12,371 nt of DNA, from positions 1 to 12,371 of the forward strand of contig JAPKHT010000159.1 in assembly GCA_026646655.1 (NCBI GenBank). Reading direction: 5' to 3'. Shown here in pieces: positions 6,854 to 12,371 of this stretch. The position numbers and the translations under genes were made by a program. The stretch is from JADLBR01 sp020847615 (GTDB lineage: Bacteria > Verrucomicrobiota > Verrucomicrobiia > JADLBR01). The notes below the pieces were generated by a model. It was not told the DNA's origin and did not search any database. It was given only the letters and a program-made list of their open reading frames with translations. Positions within the stretch are counted from its first letter, which is position 1, and every line of letters starts with the position of its first letter.

Positions 6854-8443
6854 ATGACCCGACGTACCATCCACCCCTTCCTTCTCGGCACCACTGTCGT
6901 CCTCCTGTCCCTCTCCGCCGCGTTCGCCGAACTCCGGCTCCCGGCCATCGTCGGCGATAACATGGTCCTCCAGCGCGACCTGCCCTGCCGCATCTGGGGC
7001 TGGGATGATCCCGGCGTCACCGTCACCGTCGAGATCGCCGGCCAGAAGAAGTCCGCGAAGGCCGACGCCAAGGGCAAATGGCTGGTCACCCTCGATCCCC
7101 TGCCCGTCACGAAACCCGATGCCCCACCGCTCGCGATGAAGATCTCGGGTTCCTCGAGCCGGGAGTTGAAGAACATCCTCGTGGGCGAGGTCTGGGTATG
7201 CTCCGGGCAGTCCAACATGGGCTTCACGGTCGCCAGTTCCCACGACCCCGACCTCGAGTCGCTCTCATCGAAATTCCCCCGCCTGCGCCTCATTTCCGTG
7301 CCCCAGGTCGGCATCCAGGAACCCCAGGATGACTTCAAGGGCCAGTGGGAGGAGGCCACCAACCCCGAACTCATCAAACAGTTCTCCGCCGTCGGCTTCT
7401 TCTATGGCCGCCTGCTGCACCAGATCCTCGACGTGCCGGTCGGACTCATCGACAATGCCTGGGGAGGCTCGGCCGCCGAGGCCTGGGTACGCCGCGACAT
7501 CCTGGAGAAAGACCCGTTCTACAAGACCCTCATGGATGGATGGCGAGAGAGGGAGAAAACCTACAACCACGAGGCCGAACTGGAGAAGCACAAGGCCGCC
7601 ATGGAGAAGTGGAAGCTCGCCGCCGCCGCGGCCAAGGCGAAGGAGATGGCGCCGCCGAAGCCGCCCCGCGCGCCCACGAACGCCCTCACCGGCCAGCACC
7701 GCCCCGGCAACCTCTACTGCGGTGTCCTGCACCCGACCATCGGCTACGGCATCCGCGGCGCCATCTGGTACCAGGGCGAGTCCAACTCCGGGCGCGCCTT
7801 CGAATACCGGAAACTCTTCCCCCTCATGATCCGGCACTGGCGCGACGAGTGGAACCTCCCCGGCGCCGCAAAGGACTTCCCCTTCTACTGGGTCCAGCTC
7901 GCCGACTACATGGCCGAAAAGCCCGAGCCCGCCGACAGCGGATGGGCCGAGCTCCGCGAGGCGCAGACCCTCACCATGTCCGCGCTCCCCAACACCGGCC
8001 AGGCCGTCATCATCGACCTCGGCGAGGGCAAGGACATCCACCCCAAAAACAAGCGCGACGTCGCCGAGCGACTCGCCCGCTGGGCGCTGGCCAAGGACTA
8101 TGGCCTGCAGCTCCCCCACCGCAGCCCCGAATTCAAGGAGATGAAGGTCGAGGGCAATCGGGCCCGCGTCACCTTCGACCACGTCGGGGCCGGCCTGAAG
8201 ACCTTCGACGTCGAGGATGTCCGCGGCTTCGCGGTCTGTGGCGAGGACAAGAAGTTCGTCTGGGCCACCGCCAGAATCGCCAATACCAATACCGTCCTCG
8301 TCTCCAGCGACACCGTCCCCAAACCCGTCGCCGTCCGCTACGCCTGGGCCGATAACCCCGTCTGCAACCTCTATAGCTCGGACGACCTCCCCGTCACCCC
8401 CTTCCGCACCGACGACTTCCCCATGATCACCGCGCCGAAGTGA
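6854..8443 (+). CDS. Secreted SGNH carbohydrate esterase, sialate O-acetylesterase (SASA) type
   Basis: The enzyme should remove acetyl groups from sugars of glycans, outside the cytoplasm. The 529 residues begin with a signal peptide (about 1-25, ending AFA). A beta-rich N-terminal domain typical of the family follows (RLPAIVGDNMVLQRDLP, 28-44). The catalytic signature is complete: nucleophile Ser120 in CSGQSNM, the WYQGESN block (305-311), and Asp394/His396 in DIHPKNK. A charged Lys/Ala/Pro-rich insertion at about 230-280 is known from PVC homologues and is not a defect. Despite the family name, true substrates are often plant or algal polysaccharides such as acetylated xylan, so sialic acid should not be assumed. 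The ATG at 6854 fits the signal peptide. It is followed, after a repeat-bearing 273-base spacer, by the sulfatase gene. Confidence 0.9.
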   Translation: MTRRTIHPFLLGTTVVLLSLSAAFAELRLPAIVGDNMVLQRDLPCRIWGWDDPGVTVTVEIAGQKKSAKADAKGKWLVTLDPLPVTKPDAPPLAMKISGSSSRELKNILVGEVWVCSGQSNMGFTVASSHDPDLESLSSKFPRLRLISVPQVGIQEPQDDFKGQWEEATNPELIKQFSAVGFFYGRLLHQILDVPVGLIDNAWGGSAAEAWVRRDILEKDPFYKTLMDGWREREKTYNHEAELEKHKAAMEKWKLAAAAAKAKEMAPPKPPRAPTNALTGQHRPGNLYCGVLHPTIGYGIRGAIWYQGESNSGRAFEYRKLFPLMIRHWRDEWNLPGAAKDFPFYWVQLADYMAEKPEPADSGWAELREAQTLTMSALPNTGQAVIIDLGEGKDIHPKNKRDVAERLARWALAKDYGLQLPHRSPEFKEMKVEGNRARVTFDHVGAGLKTFDVEDVRGFAVCGEDKKFVWATARIANTNTVLVSSDTVPKPVAVRYAWADNPVCNLYSSDDLPVTPFRTDDFPMITAPK

Positions 8444-8482
8444 CCACGGGGGCTATTCTCTACATTCCCATCAGCGCAGGCT

Positions 8483-8600
8483 AAAGGAACGTCATCGGAC
8501 GCCGAGGCCGGCGTCCCTCCCGGGTTGCGTCGGGAGGGCCCGCGGCCTCGCGGGCCGGGTCGGTTGTGGTCAGGGATGAATTATTCGACGGGCTGCTAGC
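8483..8600. repeat. Three-hairpin intergenic repeat, copy 2
   Basis: This is the second copy of the element at 6572-6695, offset by 1905 bases and in the same orientation. Bases 8493-8565 are identical to copy 1, including all three 8-bp stems (8497-8516, 8515-8538, 8537-8556). The right flank to 8600 differs at five positions. The left outer arm is not conserved, so here the element seems truncated or eroded on that side. It lies in the same relative place as copy 1, between the upstream gene and a secreted-enzyme gene on the plus strand. Confidence 0.75.
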
Positions 8601-8716
8601 GCCGTTCTGCGTTCCCGAAGCCGTGTCTCCCTCCAGACCGAAGGCCGAGTCTCGTTGCGCCCGAGTCCAATTTCCCTCTTCACCCGGCGGGGCTTTCCCT
8701 GTTCCATTTTCCCATC

Positions 8717-10336
8717 ATGCGCGCCTGCCTGTTGCCCCTCCTCCTCTGCGCCTCCGCGGCCCTGCGGGAAGATCTCCCGGCGGCGGCGGATAAACCCAAC
8801 TTCGTGCTGATCTACACGGACGACCTCGACTTCGACGAGGTGGGCGCCTATCGCGCCGCGGATCAGCCCTGCGCGCTGGCCGCGGTCAAGGCGGGCCTGA
8901 AGAACCAGCCATTCGCCTACGCCGACCCGCGCATGCTGACGCCGCACCTGGATTCTATAGCCCGGGATGGCGCGCTCCTCGACAGGTTCTACATCTGCTC
9001 TCCGGTCTGCACCCCGAGCCGATACGGCATCCTCACCGGGCGGTACGCCAGCCGCAGCCCCGGCTTCCTCGAAAAGAACCCGGCCGGCGCCCACGCCAAC
9101 ATCACGTGGAATACCCCCATCTCCCCATCCGAGACCAATATCGCGAAATCCCTCAAGGCCCTCGGCTACGCCACCGGCATCGTCGGCAAGTGGCACAATT
9201 TCTTCCGTTCGGGCGAGCGCGCGTGGAAGAGAATCCCTGAGGGCGCCGATCCCCGCGACCCCGAAATCAGGGCAAAGCTACAGGCGCAGTACGCGGACGC
9301 CCAGGCCCAGATCCGGGAGTGCGGGTTCGATTTCGTCGAGCGCATCAACATCGGCAACACCGAGGAGGTCCGCCCGGCCGCCCTCCGCTTCCAGAACATG
9401 GAATGGCACACCGAGGGCGCGCTGGAATTCCTCGACCGCCACGGCAAGCAGCCCTTCTTCCTCTACTTCCCCACGCCGGTCCCGCACGGGAACTACGCCG
9501 CGAATGTCTTCAAGACGCGCGACCCGCTGGCCACCACCGCCGGCATGCTGGACAAGGCGCCCGCGCCCCAGCCCTCCCGCGACGATGTCCTCGCGCGCCT
9601 GCGCGCGGCCGGGATCGACGAGCGCAACGCCATGGGCACGTGGCAGGACGATTCCATCGGAGCCATCCTGAAGAAGCTCGAGGAACTGGGCGTATCGGAC
9701 AACACGGTCGTGATCCACATCAGCGACCACCAGAGCCGCGGCAAGTACACCTGCTACGAGGGGGCGCGCGTCCCCGCCGCCATCCGCTGGCCGGGCAAGA
9801 TCAAGCCCGGCACGCGCGTCGGCGCGCTCTGCGCCAATATCGACATCGCCCCCACCCTCATCGAGGCCGCCGGCGGCACCGTGCCCGGTGGCACGTGCGA
9901 CGGCCGCAGCCTCCTCCCCCTCCTCCAGGGCAAGGGCCATCCCGCGGACTGGCGCGACTCGGTCTTCCTCGAGATCTCCAACATCCGCGCCGTCGTCACC
10001 GGGGATTGGAAGTTCATCGCCAACCGCACCGTCGGCAAGATCCGCGAGGCCATCGAGGCCGACGCGAGGGCCGCGGTCGCCGAGGGCCGACCCCGCCAAG
10101 TCGGCTGGGAGGGTTCCGCAGACCCCAAGGGCAAGGGCGTCCGCTACGCCAGCGACCGCGCCTTCCCCGCGTACTTCGACCCCGATCAACTCTACGACCT
10201 CCGCTCCGACCCGCTCGAGCAGCACAACCTCGCAACCGACCCCGCCCACACCGACCAACTTGAGAAAATGAAAGATCTACTCCGCTCCCACCTCGCCCCG
10301 CTCCCGCACACCTTCGGCGAGTTCAAGACGCAATGA
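8717..10336 (+). CDS. Secreted S1-family (formylglycine-dependent) sulfatase
   Basis: The enzyme hydrolyses sulfate esters, most likely on a sulfated polysaccharide or oligosaccharide, in the periplasm or outside. The 539-residue product has a short signal peptide (about 1-15 or slightly longer). The sulfatase core shows metal-binding Asp35-Asp36 in YTDDLD and the formylglycine motif CTPSR at 98-102, with Cys98 the residue to be oxidised. GKWH (157-160), His257 in PVPHGNY, SDH (336-338) and Lys343 in GKYTCYEG complete the usual active-site set. The Cys-type motif can be matured by anaerobic (anSME) or aerobic (FGE) enzymes; neither gene is here. Residues 43-73 and 115-140 carry insertions that may shape substrate choice; the subfamily is not assignable by eye. 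The stop overlaps the next gene's start. Confidence 0.93.
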   Translation: MRACLLPLLLCASAALREDLPAAADKPNFVLIYTDDLDFDEVGAYRAADQPCALAAVKAGLKNQPFAYADPRMLTPHLDSIARDGALLDRFYICSPVCTPSRYGILTGRYASRSPGFLEKNPAGAHANITWNTPISPSETNIAKSLKALGYATGIVGKWHNFFRSGERAWKRIPEGADPRDPEIRAKLQAQYADAQAQIRECGFDFVERINIGNTEEVRPAALRFQNMEWHTEGALEFLDRHGKQPFFLYFPTPVPHGNYAANVFKTRDPLATTAGMLDKAPAPQPSRDDVLARLRAAGIDERNAMGTWQDDSIGAILKKLEELGVSDNTVVIHISDHQSRGKYTCYEGARVPAAIRWPGKIKPGTRVGALCANIDIAPTLIEAAGGTVPGGTCDGRSLLPLLQGKGHPADWRDSVFLEISNIRAVVTGDWKFIANRTVGKIREAIEADARAAVAEGRPRQVGWEGSADPKGKGVRYASDRAFPAYFDPDQLYDLRSDPLEQHNLATDPAHTDQLEKMKDLLRSHLAPLPHTFGEFKTQ

Positions 10337-10659
10337 GCCCCGCATGGCTCTGCCTGATCGTCGCGGGCCTGTTCGAGATCGGGTGGCCCGTCGGCCTCAA
10401 GATGGCGCAGGCCCCCGGCAAGGTCCTCGCCGGTGTCACCATCGCCATCGCGTGCATGGCCATGAGCGGCTGGCTCCTGTGGATCGCCCAGAAGACCATC
10501 CCCATCGGCACCGCCTACGCCGTCTGGACCGGCATCGGCGCCGCCGGCACCTTCCTCGTCGGCGCTCTGTTCTACGGCGATCCCATCGGGCTCACGCGGT
10601 TACTTGGCGTCGCGCTGATCATCGCCGGGGTGGCCCTCCTCAAGCTGGGCCACGCCTGA
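10333..10659 (+). CDS. gdx: Small multidrug resistance family transporter, Gdx/SugE guanidinium-exporter type
   Basis: The 108-residue, four-helix inner-membrane protein works as an antiparallel dimer that exchanges protons for cations. Its features match the guanidinium-exporter subgroup rather than the quaternary-ammonium (EmrE-like) one: the essential Glu15 in GLFEIGW with Trp18, Lys23 after helix 1, and GTAYAVWTGIG at 59-69. A Gdx-type protein exports guanidinium; some members also pass small quaternary ammonium compounds. Position 83 in YGDP is Asp where many relatives have Glu. The ATG at 10333 overlaps the sulfatase stop (ATGA), implying translational coupling. No guanidine riboswitch can precede it because its upstream sequence is the sulfatase coding region. 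Confidence 0.9.
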   Translation: MSPAWLCLIVAGLFEIGWPVGLKMAQAPGKVLAGVTIAIACMAMSGWLLWIAQKTIPIGTAYAVWTGIGAAGTFLVGALFYGDPIGLTRLLGVALIIAGVALLKLGHA

Positions 10660-10720
10660 GCCGTCCGGTGAGGGCGAAGGCACCGCGGCGCCCATGTGGA
10701 AACTCCGGATCAGACATCAC

Positions 10721-10737
10721 GCCCCGCCGGGCGGGGC
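10721..10737 (+). terminator. GC hairpin after gdx, possible terminator without U-tract
   Basis: Arms gccccgc and gcggggc form a perfect 7-bp stem with a 3-base loop, 61 bases after the gdx stop and before the convergent porin gene. There is no T-run after it on either strand, so it does not meet the usual intrinsic terminator pattern. It may still act with the neighbouring REP-like pair to end or stabilise transcripts from both sides. Confidence 0.3.
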
Positions 10738-10756
10738 ACCACCGGAAAGCGACAAT

Positions 10757-10844
10757 GTAGCCGAACGCGCAAGCGTTTGGCCGACGGCTCTGGTGGCTCG
10801 GGCCAAACGCCTGGGGCGTTCGGCTACGGGAATTTTGAAGCCAG
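10757..10844. repeat. Inverted pair of REP-like hairpins (BIME-like), GTAG feet outward
   Basis: The left unit begins GTAG (10757-10760), then stem ccgaacgc/gcgtttgg with loop gcaa (10761-10780). The right unit is the same thing in reverse orientation: ggccaaacgc (10801-10810), a short loop, ggcgttcgg, and ctac at 10824-10827. The two 26- and 27-base arms are reverse complements except near the centre of each, where the loops lie, and are separated by 18 bases. The right unit and its tail (10832-10844) repeat the sequence at 105-161. The pair sits between convergent genes gdx and porin, a usual place for REP/BIME elements. Confidence 0.7.
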
Positions 10845-10865
10845 CCGAAGGGGCCATGTGGAGTT

Positions 10866-12365
10866 TCAGAACGTCACCTGCATCCGGGTCTGGATGACGT
10901 TCTCCGTCTGGCGGTCGCCATCGCCCAACTCTCCGGCGTCGCCATTGAAGAGCGTCTGCTCGAAGCCCAGCATCCACTTGAAGTTGGAGATCGGATACCA
11001 GATGAGGCTGAGCCCCCAGGCGTTCGCGTCGCCCGCCGCACCATCGGCAGCCAGCCTCGTCTCCGGGTCACCCTCGAACGCTCCCCCGTCCGTGTCGAGC
11101 GACGAGTATCGCGCGGCCAACCCCCACCAGCCCAAGCCACCGTGACCGAAGGGACGGGCCGGCGTCGGCCCGTTGAAACCCGCGTTCTCCCCGGTCAGCA
11201 CCCAGAGCGCCTCGACCATCCACGCGTCTGTCCCGATCGTGCGCGCCTCCTGCCCGACGAACTCGTTCCCGCGCACATAGTCCTGCTCGGAGTGCATGAA
11301 CTCCGCCAGGAGCCCAAACGGTCCGAGATAGTATTGGATCTGCGGGTTCCAGCGATAGCGCTCCCCATCGTATCGGGTGTCCTCCGTGTTCAGGTAAAAG
11401 AACTCGTCCCGCGCCACCGTGCGATACCGGACGGGCCCACCCCCCGAATCCTCGACTTCCCCATCCTCGGAGCCGACGCTCCCGGCGAACCCCAGGGCCA
11501 GTCCCGCCAGCGGCGAACCCCCCCAGTTCCGAAAGGGCCTCCCCACGATCCAGCCCGCGAAGTCAAAGCCCTCATTGGTATCCGGCTCCCAATACGACCT
11601 CCGCCCATCGTTGATCCCGTTGAATACGCCCACCTCGTAATCCATCGTCCCGCCGAGCACGGAGCCCCGCAGTTCCACCCCGAGATCCCGCCCCGTCGTC
11701 AGGTTGAATGTCAGCGAGCGCTCGATGAACCACAGGTCCGAGGACTGCATCATCCGGTCCAGCCCAAAAGGCATCTTGAAGAGGCCCGCGCGCAACTTGG
11801 CCGCATCCCCCGCCAGCCGGAGCTGCCCCCACGCGTCCGTCAGATACACGTCATCCGACATCTCCCAGCGCAACTCGAAATCCACAAAATCGCCCAGCCT
11901 CCCGTTGATGCGTGGCCTGGCCCGCCTGACAAAGAACGTGCTGTCGTCCTCAGAATCGATGTCATCGCTCAGCGGAAATCGGCCATCCACCTGGATCTGC
12001 CCGTGGAGACTGATCTCATAGCCGCCGGCCCGATCTGCAACCTGAAGACCCTTGCGATCCATCTTGACCTCGACGCCGGACGCCGGCCTCGCGCCCGCCG
12101 CGGTCTCCCCGCCCGATCCCCGGGCCGCGCGAAGCTCGGCAACCTCGTCCTGCAATTGTTTCACCTGCCCCGCGAGCTGCTCGACCATCGCCTTCAACCC
12201 GGCGACGGTTTCATCCCCGCTCTCCGCCTGGCCACTGGCTTGCCCTCTGACCAATCCCGCCATGAGCACACCGCAACAGAAACCCACGGCCGGGACCACT
12301 CTCGCACGACGGTATCCGCATCCAACCCTGGATTGATGGACGGCGGACTCGATCTCGATTTCCAC
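10866..12365 (-). CDS. Outer-membrane porin, OprO/OprP (phosphate-selective porin) family
   Basis: The product is a trimeric beta-barrel channel for small anions or other solutes. From the GTG at 12365 there are 499 residues. A signal-peptide-like stretch occupies about 19-44 (RRARVVPAVGFCCGVLM). A short coiled coil at about 54-82 (AMVEQLAGQVKQLQDEV) is the usual periplasmic trimer handle. A barrel from about 110 onward has alternating beta strands, including FFVRRARPRINGRLGDF and AKLRAGLFKMPFGLDRM, hallmarks of this family. It ends in Phe (MQVTF), the outer-membrane assembly signal. Ion selectivity is not assured by the family name. The start is uncertain: the frame stays open to the window edge, so the true start may lie upstream or may be an internal GTG. 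No Shine-Dalgarno is visible. Confidence 0.85.
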   Translation of the reverse strand: MEIEIESAVHQSRVGCGYRRARVVPAVGFCCGVLMAGLVRGQASGQAESGDETVAGLKAMVEQLAGQVKQLQDEVAELRAARGSGGETAAGARPASGVEVKMDRKGLQVADRAGGYEISLHGQIQVDGRFPLSDDIDSEDDSTFFVRRARPRINGRLGDFVDFELRWEMSDDVYLTDAWGQLRLAGDAAKLRAGLFKMPFGLDRMMQSSDLWFIERSLTFNLTTGRDLGVELRGSVLGGTMDYEVGVFNGINDGRRSYWEPDTNEGFDFAGWIVGRPFRNWGGSPLAGLALGFAGSVGSEDGEVEDSGGGPVRYRTVARDEFFYLNTEDTRYDGERYRWNPQIQYYLGPFGLLAEFMHSEQDYVRGNEFVGQEARTIGTDAWMVEALWVLTGENAGFNGPTPARPFGHGGLGWWGLAARYSSLDTDGGAFEGDPETRLAADGAAGDANAWGLSLIWYPISNFKWMLGFEQTLFNGDAGELGDGDRQTENVIQTRMQVTF

Positions 12366-12371
12366 GGATTC

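Noticed and set aside
7265..8182. A 305-codon minus-strand frame over the esterase gene, and a similar 326-codon one at 9278-10258 over the sulfatase
   Set aside because: Both are shadows of genes with complete catalytic motifs; neither shows a recognisable domain.
10660..10865. The repeated palindromes as a CRISPR array
   Set aside because: There are only two units in inverted orientation with an 18-base gap, and no series of equal spacers or cas gene.
10692..10867. Repeat of ccatgtgga at 10692 and 10854 with inverted gaaactcc/ggagtttc flanking the REP-like pair
   Set aside because: The matches are only 8-9 bases, mix direct and inverted sense, and the second overlaps the porin stop codon, so a target-site or stem role is not supported.

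Overview
This 12.4-kb, strongly GC-rich window looks like chromosomal DNA of a Gram-negative bacterium of the Planctomycetota-Verrucomicrobiota (PVC) group; Verrucomicrobiota is my preferred guess. That rests on gene content: a secreted S1-type sulfatase, a sialate O-acetylesterase-type SGNH esterase with the Lys/Ala-rich insertion common in PVC members, a GH141-like beta-helix protein, an outer-membrane OprO/OprP-type porin and an exported PHP-domain protein. The apparent lack of Shine-Dalgarno sequences also fits. Taxonomy is inference only.

Layout: 1-257 is non-coding and carries a palindrome, a REP-like hairpin and a short heptamer repeat. An exported PHP-domain protein (258-1412, +) follows. 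A convergent spacer with three stacked hairpins (1413-1541) separates it from a minus-strand block, which reads 5' to 3' as a seven-helix membrane protein (6516-5833), a GH141-like beta-helix protein (5780-3018) and an RhlE-type DEAD-box helicase (2903-1542). The divergent spacer 6517-6853 carries the first copy of a 108-bp three-hairpin repeat. A plus-strand block follows: SASA-type esterase (6854-8443), a spacer with the second repeat copy, a sulfatase (8717-10336), and a Gdx/SugE-type SMR transporter (10333-10659) whose ATG overlaps the sulfatase stop. A second convergent spacer (10660-10865) holds an inverted pair of REP-like hairpins. The window closes with a minus-strand porin (10866-12365) whose 5' end may lie beyond the window.

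Working together: sulfatase, carbohydrate O-acetylesterase, GH141-like beta-helix protein and porin are the kind of set used to strip sulfate and acetyl groups from, and then cut, decorated polysaccharides. GH141 and sulfatases are known to be abundant in fucoidan-degrading Verrucomicrobiota. No TonB receptor, sulfatase-maturing enzyme, regulator or second glycosidase is visible, so this is at most a fragment of such a pathway. I see no clear undescribed multi-gene system. The most distinctive non-coding content is the set of structured intergenic repeats: a GTAG-footed REP-like family, and a duplicated element made of three back-to-back 8-bp hairpins. No rRNA, tRNA, CRISPR array or transposase gene was seen.
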